A stretch of DNA of 64,000 nucleotides from Oscheius dolichura (GCA_932521035.1 OW051497.1:1364001-1428000); one strand, 5' to 3'; counted from the stretch's first letter, positions 32,480-45,451 are shown. The notes: generated from the letters alone by a model not told the origin. Numbers and translations: made by a program.

Positions 32480-33660
32480 AGACAAGGGATTGCCGAGCCC
32501 AGCCAGCGTCTATACAGCTATCCCATAGTTCTCATCCCAAAGAAGGATAAGACCCTCCGATTGACCACGGATTTCGGGATGCTGCATGCCGTCACATGGA
32601 AGAAACTGCACATAATTAGGGATGATTCAGCTGGCAACTACGGAACCGAATCTCTGCATCAGAGGAACAACTGATGGAGAAGACAAATACGTGGAGCTGA
32701 CTCCGATTCCTGTTATCACAGCTGATCTGGTCGTGTCTCAACTCTCCGCTGATGACTACCACTGTAATTCAATTCTCGTACATAGTGGACAGATCGGAAC
32801 AGTAACGGGGTGGGCATCTCGTTTGGAAAGTGTCTTATGATGTTCTACGTGGAGAAGACTGCTTCGAGTGTCGTCCGGACTGACACTAACGAAGAGGCTC
32901 ATCGGTTATTGGGTTCTAGTGCAATTCTGGCCCCGAAGAAGATACGCAAGGAATAGAGAAACCGCGTCAATTGCTCAATTTTTTGCAATGTGGTCGACTC
33001 AACTATGTAGGAGATCAAGGCGGAGCGACGTGGACCGAGGCAGGAGCTTTCAGTTGTCTTTCAGCTCGCAGTTTTCTCTTGCCTTTACACTACAAGAGGC
33101 AAGATAATACCGATCAAGGCCATTCCAATCCCTCGACTGGAACTCATTCTCCCGTCTAAATATGGACAACCTGAAGGTGAACTATTTGAAATTCACGAAA
33201 CTCCACCTTTGTAGTGGCTGGACAATTGCCCTCGCGTGGGAACGTCTCTGTTTATCACATGTGGCGGGCTGGAACCAAAATGTTGGCCAAAGAGAAGTCA
33301 TTCTGGCCTCCACAAGAATACCCTATGGAAGAAGAATAGGACTATACCATGCTGCTTTAACACGCTGCTTTGACGTCGCGTATGCAGAGAAAAGAGAGTT
33401 CGATTTGGAAGAGGGACCTGGTTTATCATGAGGCTCGTACAGTTAGTTTATCAGAATTATACAGCTTATATAATACAGCGTATTCAGTCCGGTTCCCGAA
33501 GAAGATTTCCAAGGGAAAACTGAAGATGAAATTCTGGCCTGAAGACCCGTGAGGTCTACTGTTATCAGCGCCCGAGAGATGATCTACGCTGGAAGATACC
33601 TGATTCACCGAGAGCAGGAGACCCCGATGTTCCGCTCATGATGATCAAAACCGAACCGTA
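32480..33660 (+). pseudogene. degraded LTR-retroelement pol fragments
   Basis: Around 32487-32665 one frame reads GIAEPSQRLYS, then PIVLIPKKDKTLRLTTDF, then AVTWKK. This matches the reverse-transcriptase start of Ty3-type elements (SPYxSPVVLVxKKDGxxRxCxDYRxLN). Near 33115-33140 'IPIPRLELIL' resembles the PRLEL motif of BEL/Pao-type pol. Frames change and stops intervene, so the copy is dead. The two motifs may derive from different elements. Confidence 0.55.
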
Positions 33661-33743
33661 ACGTCGACGAAAATGGCCTCTTGAGGAAATGTAGCCACCT
33701 GAACAAATCGGGATTGGATTACAACGAGGCTGGACCTAATCCA

Positions 33744-34100
33744 TCCACAAAAATTTTGCCTTTTTTCAACCTGGGTTCAATTCTTCCATGGACGAACATC
33801 ATTTTTGTAATTATTTAAGGGCGATTAATACCAGTTGATCCCTCTGTAACCCTCAAAATCACGTTGGAGAGGAGAATACTGGGAGTTCCGAGAATGGTCA
33901 AATTTTCACCGAAGAAGGGTATGAAAACACCTTCTCAATCTTTTTAGGGCATGTAAAGAGAGACGGAGTCGAAAATAGATTCAAATGCCCCGAAAAATTA
34001 CAAAAATGATGTTTGTCCATGGAAGAATCGAACCCAAGCTGAAAAGAAGGCAAAGTTTTTGTGGGCGAGTGCATTATCCACTCAGCCACCGCTTCGCATT
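33744..34100. mobile_element. pair of inverted tRNA-derived SINE-like sequences
   Basis: 33744-33836 (plus) and about 33950-34100 (minus) are inverted copies sharing 'ggaagaatcgaaccca'-type box B and 'atcatttttgtaatt'. The minus-strand copy also keeps a box A (tggctgagtggat) upstream of gggttcgattc. The T and acceptor stems do not pair, so these are not working tRNA genes. Confidence 0.6.
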
Positions 34101-34352
34101 ATTAGAAGGTGAATGGAAAATAGACAAGTCCAAAATTCGTTTCCAACATAATGTAAAGCGGGACCGATACCCGATTCCAGCCCGCAAAGCGCGACCAAAA
34201 GAGTCATAATATATCATCTTTCAGGTCAGCCGCCTCCGGCAGCGAGGACGGAGAGACGAGGAGTTGGGGTGCTGCCCGGTCCCGGAGAGCCGACCTCTGG
34301 AGGCTCTCTTCCCGTTCTCGTCTTAGTTATTCTTTCCCCTTCTGTAATTCCC

Positions 34353-34882
34353 CTAATAACTACATAAATATTCTATTCCTCTACTCGGGTTATTATGGCA
34401 ACTAGACACTAGAGAGGGCCGATAATGGTCCGACTTTACTGTAATCTTATTTTGCATTTTCCTCCACAACGGAGGCATTAGAGCAAAATCCCGAAAATAT
34501 GTCTTGATCGACATAAAATTCTCTACAAAACTACGTCAAAAAAGTTTCAATAAGTCTCCGCGAGTATGTATCCTTCCGTTGTGAAGTAGACCTCTTTGGC
34601 CGTCTACAAATTTAATTTCCTACTGGAGGAGAAGGAATGGGCGATGGGCAGCTTTCTTTGCTGCACGAGGATGATTCGCTTGAGAAGACTGACTCTCTAA
34701 TTGAATTTTGCCCAGAGATCGCAGCCAAGGATATAGAATAGTTATTCATCTTCTTGGTGCACCATGAATGCGAGGGACTTAAAAACAGGTGGTCTAATAA
34801 CTACATAAATATTCTGTTCCTCTACTCGGGTTATTATGGCAGCTAGACACTAGAGAGGGCCGATAATGGTCCGACTTTACTG
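34353..34882. repeat. 89-bp direct repeats flanking ~350 bp
   Basis: 34353-34441 and 34794-34882 are identical except for two A/G differences. They start ctaataactacataaatatt and end ggtccgactttactg. The spacer (34442-34793) is A/T-rich without a gene. Hairpin-forming gagagcc...ggctctc lies just upstream near 34286. This could be a mini-LTR element or a local duplication. Confidence 0.65.
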
Positions 34883-34999
34883 GTAGCAGCGAGCAAGGCA
34901 GCATCCCCCTCTCCGAAAAGCACAGGTAGTCGTTTACTTTCAGGTCATTCTTGACCTTTGTTCTGTCCTCAGAGGCCTCTGTTTTGTTTTTGTTATGTT

Positions 35000-36960
35000 G
35001 CATGTTTTCGTTTATTTGTAGTAGCTTCGTACCCGTCCCCGTCCCAACCCACGTTCTGTCCGCCTTACGTTAAATAGTACGTCCGAAGTGAAAACTTCCC
35101 GGGGAGTGGCAGTGTTTCTGTCAAAGCCGGCCGCATTAAAGCCCGTCGAAGGCTTTAGAAGAGGATCCGTCCCTCTTGTATTCAGAGCTCTAGTAAGAAA
35201 TGGTACCAAGTCTCTTCCTGGAAAGAAGACTGATGATTCCCTAGGATGCCCTCTTGAAGAGGAGGCCATACCCTGCGTGGTGTGATGCCTTGCATGCAGC
35301 TGAGAACCTGTATGAACACAGGATGCCGTTCCCTGCAGCGGAACGAGGACCTTCCATTAGAGAAAGGACGATAAGGTGAGTAACGGCCCCAATTGGGCCT
35401 CCGTCAAGTGAAACGATGATGGAAAAGCCCAGGAGGAGCGGTTTTTTTCTTTCTTAAAAAGGTTGACTTCACCCCACCCCAGGTCTTCGTCTGCAGAATT
35501 TGTCATAATTCGGTCGAAGGAAGCTCCAGCTACATGCTTGAGCACTCAGGTGAGTCCCGGTCCCGATTGGACCTCCGCACAATGTACGAGAGAGAATAAG
35601 AGAACTCAAGGAGAGCAGGTCCCAGGCGAATTGAGGCCCCGTTCAGCCCGAAATCGACAAATTTGGTTCGCTAGGAATCGGTGCGACCAACGGACTGTGC
35701 CCTCCACCCCGACAGCCCCCTCCCGGCTTGATTGACTTACGGCAACGGTAAGAATAGCACGTCCTTCCGGGCTACAGTACCAGCCGGAAGACGGGGGATT
35801 GAACTGAGCCGCGAATAGCACAGCCCAAGTTCATAGAATGCTGTCAACAAATATGATTCAGAACGTGATACTCATCTGGGGCCGAAAGAACGTTCTTGGC
35901 TAGATCTTCCGGGTCCCCCCAAAAAAAAGTCCCGGAGCGGTTCTCTAGACTAGTCTTGAAACTTTCAGCCGCGGCACCTCAAATAGCACAAGGCGGCCCA
36001 AAAGGACGAGTCATAGGCGAAGGGGGGCGCCCATAGTAACCTTTTAAACTTTGTGAATAAAGTTCGCCAGCCCCTCACCCGAGGGAAAGAAACAGTTTCG
36101 ACACCCCCCTCCACCGTGGCCGGCCGCGCTCCTCCATTTTGGCCATGTTGCTTCCCATATGACCCCTCTCCCTCTCCCCTCGCCCTTTTCCCCCGGTCAA
36201 GCGCCACAATCTTTCCAAGCACATGTGGACACGATGCCTACGCCTCTCGCATACTCATTTGATTCCTTTCCTCCTGCATATACCGTTTTCTTACTCCTTT
36301 TCCCATTCCTCGGCATCTCCCCCTTGTTTCTTTTGGCCGTAACTCGTTTGGAGGCAGAATTAGCCCATCGCTCGTTGAGCCCCCTTTCGTTTTTGCAAAC
36401 TCGAGATTCCCCCCGTTTTTCGCGCCTCAAAGGAAAGAAGCCCCGTCCCTCTCCGTTGTGCTCCGGTCCTATTTTCAAAAAGGAACCGAGAACACCCCGT
36501 TGAAGCGCCCGTTTCGTAAATTAGCGGCCCCAACGAAGCCCGAGAAGGGACCACAAAGGCCTTTTCGGCCCCTGCTACCCGCGAGCCAAGCGAGTCCTCC
36601 CCGCGCACATGACGTCATATGCTACCGTAACCCCCCCCCCCCCCCCCCCCTTGCTTTCAAGAAGTTTTTTTCTCTCGTTCTTCGACCCGCCTCAAAAGTC
36701 AGGGATAGAGTAGAGATGCTACCAGCCCCCCGGAACGAAGCCCCCTGCCTGTATTTCCCCGTCCCCGGATGGATGTCATCTCTAGAGGCAAAAGCTGGCC
36801 CCGTTTCGCACGCCCTAAACCCTAGCTCCCGGTTCACTTGGAGTCCGATCAAAAAACAGCCCCAGCTTGAGAAATGCGACGCTAAAAATACGGAAATTGG
36901 TCCCTTTTCCCTGTTGAAGACACCAGCCAATAGGAAACCCCTTATGCCCCGTTCGAGGCC
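35000..36960. other. GC-rich region upstream of the helicase frames
   Basis: Open frames here are long partly because of base composition. Two donor-like sites share an unusual following sequence: gtgagtaacggccccaattg at 35375 and gtgagtcccggtcccgattg at 35550, each continuing ggcctccg or gacctccg. A related 'cggccccgtttgggcctccg' lies in the intron after 40712. Between them, 35492-35550 could be an exon encoding CRICHNSVEGSSSYMLEHS, zinc-finger-like but incomplete. I cannot build a phase-consistent gene. Confidence 0.3.
36631..36650 (+). repeat. run of 20 C
   Basis: An unbroken C tract; length is prone to sequencing or assembly error and to instability in vivo. Confidence 0.9.
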
Positions 36961-37005
36961 TCCTTGATCTTTCAAAACCTACTCTCAGAACACGTGATCT
37001 TACAG

Positions 37006-40000
37006 ATGGGAAACCGAAAGAACAAAGTGAGAAAAGCGAATCCAAAGGAGGGAAGCGCCGACGCGGGTCAAACGGTGAGTAGCGACGACTACTGGAGAGG
37101 ACATCGGCTGCTCTCCTGGAGCAGACCCCGTGGTCGGAGAAGCAGCCGAGCCTGAGATCCTGGTCGTTGGCCCGAAGGATCGAGAGGGCGCTGAGGAAGA
37201 CTCCTTCAAGGAGTAGCACAAGGTGACCGACTGTCACTCCACCGATGATACAGCTGAAGAGAGCGACAGGCGCGCCGCGGAGGAAAAGCCTGAGGTCCTG
37301 GTCGTTTGCCAGAAGGACTCAGAGCGCGTGGAGAAAGACTCCTTCGAGGAGAAACCCTACGTGGCCGATTGTCACTCCGATTATGATCTCGAAGGTGGTG
37401 GGCAGGGTGAACTCGAAAATCAAGTACCCGACGAAGCAGAAGCTAGTCTCTCAGAGGGAATGGAACTCCTGGCCGTGGATCTGGTGGAAACGGATGAGTG
37501 GATGAAAACCGAGGAGAACTAACCCGAGGAGCAGATGGAAACCAACGAGCCGGAGCCAAGGAAGAACGAAGGCAACCCCATTAGGCCTAGTCCAGACATC
37601 AAGGAGCGGCAGAAGTCACAGTTCTCGAGAAGTCTTTTTTACGGAAGAAGAGATAACCTTGCTCCTGAACTCCCCATAGAGACCCCCAGCCGCCCCAGAA
37701 GAGAAGATGGAGATCGAGGGTACTGGACAGAAAGGACTGGAGACCACGCCAGACAACCAGCCAATCACAAGAGGGCAGCCCGAACCGCGGAAGACGTGCT
37801 GGAACGATCTGTCCGACCGGGCCCTCCATGGCTGAGGCTTACAAGAGACAGATGAAATCACGAGGCAACGAGACGTCTAGTCTGCCAACCCAAGGACTTC
37901 TTCCTGTTTGGCGTGCATAGAAAGGATCTCCTGTTCATCATCGTGGACCGCTACGGATGGAATGCTGCGGAGGGCGCTTACGACCTACAGGAGGACAAGG
38001 TGGCACTGGGTGACCTTATCTACGACGTCGAATTGGACCCGAGACTTATGAAGCAGACTCTCGCCGACGTAACGAAGCTCGCCCTGGAAGCACGCGCCTC
38101 ATTGGGAGGAATCGCCTCCTTTGCCATCACCGTCATATGGAGAGCAGCTGTCTACGCCCCAGTCCTAGGAGCGGAGCTGAAAGCCCGATTCGGATACGTC
38201 TTGAAGAACAACTACGCCGTAGCTGGAACCCCTGATGACGACGCCTTCAAGGAAGTAGATCAGCCGCTGAATGGAGGAGCTGGAACGCCCTTCAAGTCCA
38301 GAAAGCCGCTCGTCTTGACTCTGATGGCAGTCGAGGGATGCACCGTGCCGGCCGGGATGAATCTGAAGGCTCTCGATGGAACAGTACCCCGAAAACACGC
38401 TGGTCCGAGTACATGTAAGAGAAGCCATCCCTACAGCCATTCGTTTCTCCGTGGCCCCGTCATCCGTCGACCTGTGCAAAATGGTCCGCTACCACGTGTC
38501 CGCCCTAAGGAGCGACGTCCTCACCCCTCTCAAAGTCGAGCCAGTCCTGCCGCACGTCCACGAGCTGATAGCCGATCTGGAGGAAAAATTCAACTCCCTC
38601 GCAGCAGAAGAAGCATGCCGATTTGGCCGAGTCAGTTCCCTCCACAGGATTGCTGCATCGGCAATCGCGACAGATGCCAGCATATCAGACGACCGCGCCC
38701 AACACACAGTGCTCGTCTCCATAGAAAACCCGAGGGCCCGCCCGCTGTCTGTCCACTTTGTCATCCTGAAGATGTACGGCATCAGGAACTGGACTAAGGA
38801 GCGACTCTGCATGATGATCCTGACAGCCGAGCCCTTCATAAACGGAGCTGCCATCTGTGCCGTCGGTAAGATCCTGGAATCGACGCTGATAACCGCGCCG
38901 GAAAGAGACGTTGCTGGCCTCTCCCGCCCCAGGATTGCTGCCAAGAAAGGCTCAGAAGACCAGACGTTTCCGCTGGAGGTGCTGGTGCAGATAAAACGAA
39001 ACTTCAAGGAGCTGAAGCGAGAATTCCTGAAGAGGACGAAGAACACCTTGAAGATGAAGGTCATGCTCCTGCCCGACGGAGTAGAAAATGCCTCTGAGTT
39101 CAACGAGGTGGCCATCGGAAACCCCTTCGAACGGATTCACCATCCCCAGCGAGCAGTAGAAGCCGTCAAAGACCTCTACACACAGACCGGAGACAGGAGA
39201 GAGCCAACAACTACTGGAGAGGCCCCAGAGGTTGTACACCGAATGGACGGACTGAGCTCGATCACCCTGACGGAGGAACAGCGAGTGGGGTTCCAGGCTA
39301 TTAGAACTTCTTCTAACACCGTCACCTCCCTTCAAGCTAACCCCGGTTCTGGGAAAACGTTCCTGGTGGCTGCCGCCTTAGCAGCCGAGGCCAACGCCCC
39401 GGAGGCGGAGCAGTCAGTCGTGCACGCGACCACCAACGCCGCCGTCGACTGTATGACAGCCGCCATCTCCCAGCTCCAGATGGCGCAGAAGATCCCTGTT
39501 GTTCGCTTCGTGGCAGAGACGGCAAGAAAACAAGTATCGTCCCACCCCTACGACCTGGACAAAGTCCTCAAAGAGATCACTGAACTTCCGGAAGTCAAGG
39601 CAGACGCTGATCAGTCGCACATCCTAGAAAAGTTCCTCTGGGGCCGGAACATCCTCGATAACTACGACACGCACCCGAAGGCGGCCGACTTATCCAGTGA
39701 GAAGGACCAAGAGGACTACATCATGGCCGAGCAACATGCTAGTGAGCTGCTAACGAAAGCCGTCGACATTATGTTCCTCCGACGACCTCCGATGATCCTG
39801 ATCGCAACGACGGCCTCCTTGATTCGACTACTCGGGAAGGACGGATTATTCCACAATAGGATGGACATAAGACTTTGCTGTTGGGATGAAGCGTCTCAGG
39901 CAGCCGTCCTCCCGAACGCTCGTCACGTGTATGTGGGAGACTTCCACCAACTTCCACCCTACACCACCATGGCCAAGGACAGCTTCGCCGTTAGGTAGGC

Positions 40001-41253
40001 ACGAAGTCAGTTCTGGCGGCAGCTCAGCAGTCTACCCGGGTGGCCCACTTCTCAATTAAAGGATGCCAACGATCTCATTGGGGAATCGTGATGATGGCGG
40101 ATTTCTTGAGCTACGGAGGAACCTTCTACACGGTGGTCCCAGCTTCGGAGCGCGCCTTGGTAACCGGCCGGATGACATTACCCAACCAAGACATCCCTAT
40201 CGTGTTCATTGAAATGGCCGGCATCGGCTACCAGACGAAGGGCAACGAAGGTTCCTATCACAACGACCTCGAGGCTCTAGCCGTGCGCCAATTGTTGGAG
40301 AAATTGGATAACTGTGGAATCAGCCCCGACCGGGTCACCGTCCTCTCCTATTATAAGGACCAAGTGAAACTTCTTCTCTGATTGAAGGAGCAGACTCAGC
40401 AGCCTCGACCGTGGACTCTGTTCAGGGACGCGAGAAGGACATCATCATATTAACTACGACGCGGTCCGCCAGATCCGAGGTAGAGGGCACCAGGGATAAG
40501 CTATTCCGTGACCTCTCTTTCGTCAACGACCGCGCTCGCACGAACGTGGCCATCACCAGGGCCAAGCACGGGCTGTTCATTCTGGAAGAATCCCCAACAT
40601 TGGTTTCGGATCAAGATCAAGAGACTTGGCGGATTCTCTTCTCCTTCATCGAGAAATACCATCTGCTGGCCCCTCCCGACTTCCTGCCGATCACCGCACG
40701 CAAGCTCGAGTGAGTACTTACAAGTAAATCGTCTCCTGTCCCCGTAAGACCACTGACTTCCTGTCCTACCATCACTAACCCGGCCCCGTTTGGGCCTCCG
40801 AATAATTTATCAAATGGACCGGCGGGTCATCACCTTTCTTCCCCTGCTTCTTTTCCCTATCTCAACAGAATTTGCAGAAGATCGACAGAGGGCCTTCCGG
40901 GTAAGGTGCCAACGGGACTGGGGACAGTCCCAGCAGAAGAAATGGATACCGAAGTCGGATACCCCGGAGGAGGAGGAGCCCGTGGAAAGCCGGCCCAAAC
41001 TGAGGTCCACAGTTCGCTGGGTCCGAGGAACCCATCTCAGGAGCCGCAGCAGTCGACATACCGGGCCCGCCCGGGGAAGAGTAGCAACCCACGCCCCGGA
41101 GATCGTCTTCGGGTCCACTTGCGGAGGAACAGGGCGCCACCCCAACGACGTCGTGTTCCTACCCCAGGAGCAATGGCCCAAACCGGGAGAAAGCAGCAGG
41201 GGTCTCGTGTGGTACAGAGGCGGCGGAAAGAGCGGGTATCTCGCGTAAGGTAA
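37006..41253 (+). pseudogene. UPF1-like superfamily 1 helicase (AAA_11/AAA_12 type), broken
   Basis: The helicase core is clear: motif I QANPGSGKT (~39337), Ia HATTNAAVDC, II CWDEASQ (~39886), III VGDFHQLPP (~39935), V SVQGREKDIIILTTTRS (~40415) and VI RTNVAITRAKHGL (~40540). An acidic N-terminal region (37223-37522) precedes it. The C-terminal exon after a ~157-nt GT-AG intron (acceptor near 40869) can be read as an Arg-rich tail ending at 41253. Breaks are in-frame stops at 37520 and 37853, a frame change near 38375, a stop at 39996 with a frame change, and another frame change between 40379 and 40411. The frame 38376-39998 alone is 540 codons and clean. The gene is GC-rich unlike the host genes in this window. 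The family unwinds RNA or DNA with ATP; here it is probably a recently inactivated cargo gene of the giant element. Confidence 0.75.
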
Positions 41254-42771
41254 GCCGATACCATCCCTAACACCTTCCCCCCGAGAAGCAGAGGCCCGTT
41301 CTACTTTCAAGCGTCAGCATTCATCGTCTTTTATGGGACGATAACGCACAATTACGAGGAACAAGCTAATCATCTTTCACTGGTGTCTAACCCAAGCAAA
41401 CACTAAGCGATTGGGAGGGCCTGCTGATAGACTGCTTGACCCGGCCGCATTTGGGTCGGGCCTGCCTAGCTCACGGCTGACTCAGTCAGTGCAGTCCGCT
41501 AGAGGGCAGCTAAAGGAAACCCAACTAAATTGAAAAAATTCGAAAAAAACTACAACCGCGCTAGTCTATGGCATTAAAAAAACACAAATAATGGAAATAT
41601 CAAAAAAGGTCACCCATCTGAACACTGAAGGAAGCGTGAAGTTCGATTTATCCTGTCGTCCTCCCTTCTTCCATGTACCACGGCGAATCTTTCCACAAAA
41701 GCCAGTACCTGAAAGAACTCACATAAGGGCACTACACAATAATGAACGGAAAGTGGCAACCCAAATCAACCTCAAAAGCAGCGCTAAACTGTTAAGTAAA
41801 AGCTACTGACAGTAAAGCAGCAGAAGCAGCAAAAAGCGGGTGCTACCCAGCGGAGCAGCCCAAAGAATGACCCACCCGACCACCGTACCCCGACGTCAAT
41901 TGACAAGCTTCTTATCCAAGGATAAGCCCCAAATTTTCGCTTTCGTTCTGGTTAATTAACCAGTTCTGGTAAAGCCTAATTTCTCAGTTCCCGTCCTCCC
42001 TCAATGGTCGATCCTGGTATCCGTAAATTTGGTAGATATCGGGCGCTCTCCGTCTACCCGCCGCGTACTTTATTTGTCTCCCTCCTCCCTACAGGTGAAA
42101 TTACCGGTTATTATCCTGTCTTCATTATTTTTGACGCGAGGGAAAAGGGCCGGCCGTACAGGTGCTACAATATTTGACTGTGACTGAGGATAATAAGGGG
42201 CGCCGCGCGAGCTACGGTAGAACGAACAATCCCTTGTTCCCCCCTAACTAACTAGAAAAAGCTTGAAAAATAGCGCTACTACCGGGCTGGCCTAGGGAAA
42301 TCCATAAAAGGGCGCAAAGAAAATAATGATATTACCCCGCGAAAGCAACAAAAAAGCACAAAGAATACAATGGAAATATAAATAAGATACCTATCAGCTA
42401 CAGTTCAATAGAATCCATGTATTCCTCCAAGTACCACGTAGAAGTTAGTACCACGTAGAAGTTGCCCATCTCTTCCCTTGAGCGCCCTCTTGGTAGTAGC
42501 CAGCACCGGAAACGACTCATATTAGATAAAAACATAGAACAAACAGAAGTAGAAAAGTAGAAAGAAGAAGAAGAATTGAGAAGACCGCCCGAGGCGGGAC
42601 CAGGAGAAAGAATGACTGGCCTGGCTCCTGACCAATGATTACCAATAGTTCTCCGGTTTGATCGCCTTAAACCGGGCTTTTCGCTATCTAACTTCGCTTT
42701 TACCTTGGGATTAAACCAGACGAAAAGCGTTTCTATTCTTTTTTTCCGAGGGAAAAGGGCCGGCCGTACAG

Positions 42772-43107
42772 GTGTTACAATATTTGACTGTGACTGAGGA
42801 TAATAAGGGGCGCCGCGCGAGCTACGGTAGAACGGGCAATCCCTTGTTCCCTAGGCATTCCCTCGTGCATAGGTTCTGCTGTTTTAAGAACCATAGAATG
42901 CGCAAACGCGGGCGAGTTTCAAGCCAGAAAACTATCCCAAAGCCCTCAGCGGGCGGCACGCGCGTCTACTCCGATTTCGTGTTAATACAAAAAGGCGCAA
43001 TTCAAACGAAGAGGATATTACTGAGCCAATATGCTGCTGCGTGTAGACGGGCTGTGCCATCTGGATCCAGAATTGGCCGTGTAGAAACAGTGGTGGCAGC
43101 TCATTGA
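42772..43107 (+). other. conserved 111-codon frame, right cassette D module
   Basis: Near-identical counterpart of 19528-19863; differences are a few substitutions (for example at the GNPLFPRH position). Unrecognised, possibly non-coding. Confidence 0.3.
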
Positions 43108-44188
43108 TCCAATTCGTTGCAGATGATCAGAAACAAAGTGCCGCCTTGCAACTCCCACCACGTCGTCGACGCTCTTCTCCACGACTTCGGCCAGGTCCTA
43201 CAAGCATTCGTATCAAATAAAATACGGAAATAAGCCACGGAACAATACAAAAGAGGCAACTGGCCAAGAAGATTCGCTGTAGCTGCTAAAGTCCCGGCTC
43301 CTGCTGATTCGGCTCCTCCTGTTCCTCTTCTGTTGCTGTTCTCCACGTCTCCGGCCACTTCCTGATAGTAGACAAATTCGTGCAATAAAAAGTAGCAATA
43401 ATAGTGGCAAATATAATAAAAACCGGCCTAGCCACGGCTCCATTCCACCACGAAGGAGCCCGTTTCCTGAAAACAAACAAATAAATAACGGAACAAATGT
43501 AATAAAATCTGTATAAATACAGAGAAAAACTGGCCTAAGTGTTGGACGACGGGTGAAGAACAGTGCCGTAGCCAGGACAGGCAGCAGCAGAAGAACTACG
43601 AAGAGAACCGGGCAGACAAAGAGCCAGGCAGTTCCATAGAATCCATGTGTTCCTCCAAGTACTACGTAGAAGTTGCCCATCTCTAGTAGACAAATTCGCG
43701 CAATAAAAAGTAGCAATAATAGTGGCATATATAATAAAAACCGGCCAAATAAAGATCCAGTATCCGTGTGCTGCCTTGGCGCTCTTTAGGGGCAATAAGT
43801 CTGTAATCCTGGGCATACTGTAATGGGTATATCATAGCTATTGCACCGAAAAAGCGCAGAGGCGGCGCTCTTCCCCCGAAAATGCGATTTACTGGATTTT
43901 TTTTTGGATTCCCGCCCAAGCGACGACGGTTAATTTTCTAGTTAAAGCCGTGCTATAAGGCGATTTTACAGGCGGATACCTGGTTTAATCGTATGCATAG
44001 TTACCCAGCTGGGGCTTTTTTTTGGTATATATACCGGCAAAAAGTCTAGGATAGCCATCATCATCACCTGCGGAGAAGGCCGACCAACTCCAAGGTCTGT
44101 TGTTTTCTCTTTCTCGTTCGCGTCTCGTTCGCGTCTCTTTCAACCCCTTTTGGGTGCGCGCATCACGCGCTCTTTCTCCAATGGAGTG

Positions 44189-44345
44189 CGCGTTCGCCTC
44201 CCAATTTTTTGGGGGTGAATACGCGTTCGCCTCCCAATTTTTTGGGGGTGAATACGCGTACGCCTCCCAATTTTTTGGGGGTGAATACGCGTTCGCCTCC
44301 CAATTTTTTTGGGGTGAATACGCGTACTCCGTCCAATTTTTGCGC
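44189..44345 (+). promoter_or_regulatory. ACGCGT tandem array upstream of the right zinc-finger gene
   Basis: About four to five units of the same 33-36 bp motif as at 20941-21199. They are followed by an inverted unit at 44345-44400, where ACGCGT recurs on the other side of a short spacer. The unit number differs between cassettes while the sequence upstream is almost identical. Confidence 0.5.
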
Positions 44346-44465
44346 GTATCCAAAAAAATATACGCGTATTCACCCCAAAAAAATTGGGAGGCGAACACGT
44401 TGCACCGAACTATTTTTTCTTTTTTTGTTTTGCTCTTAATTTATTGGAAAGTATTATCGTTTTAG

Positions 44466-45451
44466 ATGTTCAAGTGCCCTATGAATGGTTGTCAAGTGAG
44501 CGGACTGAGCCAAGAGTCTCTGAGGGATCATCTGGGAGTAATACATCTCTCACTCTGCTTTTGGGTTTGCGGAAAATGCACGCAAAAGTTTTGCTCTGCT
44601 AAAAATGCCCACGAGCATGCGGCTGGCTGCCGCAGAGGGAAAGCTGAAGTAAGTTAAATTTACATTTTCCCTCCGTTTGCCATTCTTTTACATGGCTATG
44701 CTAATTATATTTTAGCAGAAACTGATTTCGACCAACTTGTGTTCTTTGGATTCGAGCCGTGTCAAGGAACTAAGTCGCCAAGAAGAAGTAGCTCTTGTGA
44801 ACCTTGTGGACAACGGTTCGTCTTTTTCATTAACTCTGTAACTACATGTTTTTAGTGATCGATCAGAATGCTTCGCAAGCTCAGTGGGAGTTTGAATTGA
44901 CAGACTCCAGCCGATTCTTCACTATTCCGTCAGCTCCGTCGAAAGCCTCCGGTGAAGTCCCTCCGTGGCTGAAAAACGAAGCAACCGACACCATCACCAA
45001 GAAGGAAATGAAAGAAGGTTTGTTATTTTCTTACCTACACAATTATGACATTTAGCTCCGGCCGACACCTGTGCCCCGTCTACTGGCGAGCCGTCTCAAT
45101 GGACCCGTCGCCAATCAATGATGCCCGCCAACCCGGACAATTTCAAGAAGATAATGTCTAAGTTTGAAGGTTTCGGTAAGTTCTATTCTGCCCTTTTGCC
45201 TTTGCTTGAGTTTTTTTTCGATTGGTACTTTTGAATTTTTTTTCAAAAGCTGAAAAATAATAATTGAATAACTCGCGTTTCATTAGATAGCAAGCATTTT
45301 CAGGTCCAAAAGTGACTAAATTTCCTCCCGCCACCAGGAAGACCAAGCTGCCGCCGATTACTGATGAAGAACAAATGAAAGAGGAGAAGAAACCCGAGAA
45401 GGTATAAGATTTTTAGTCTACAAATGATTTTATCTTTGTTTTCAGAAGTAG
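44466..45451 (+). CDS. C2H2 zinc-finger protein, right cassette (intact, six exons, 222 aa)
   Basis: Exons 44466-44648, 44716-44815, 44856-45017, 45056-45175, 45304-45401 and 45446-45451 total 669 nt and join in one open frame. All introns are GT-AG, 38-128 nt. The ATG directly follows a ttttag acceptor, so the mRNA may be trans-spliced or have a 5' UTR intron. Exon 1 carries two zinc-finger units: CPMNGC...HLGVIH and CGKC...HEHAAGC. The rest is charged and Pro/Lys-rich (TKKEMKEA, PPATRKTKLPPITDEE, a final EEKKPEKK), probably disordered. A poly(A) signal (aataaa) is near 45529. The likely role is nuclear DNA or RNA binding. It is only distantly similar in exons to the left-cassette gene although both sit in near-identical flanks. 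Confidence 0.85.

Noticed and set aside
36458-36967. 169-codon Pro-rich frame upstream of the helicase
   Set aside because: Crosses a run of 20 C and depends on its exact length; overlaps equally open frames on the other strand.
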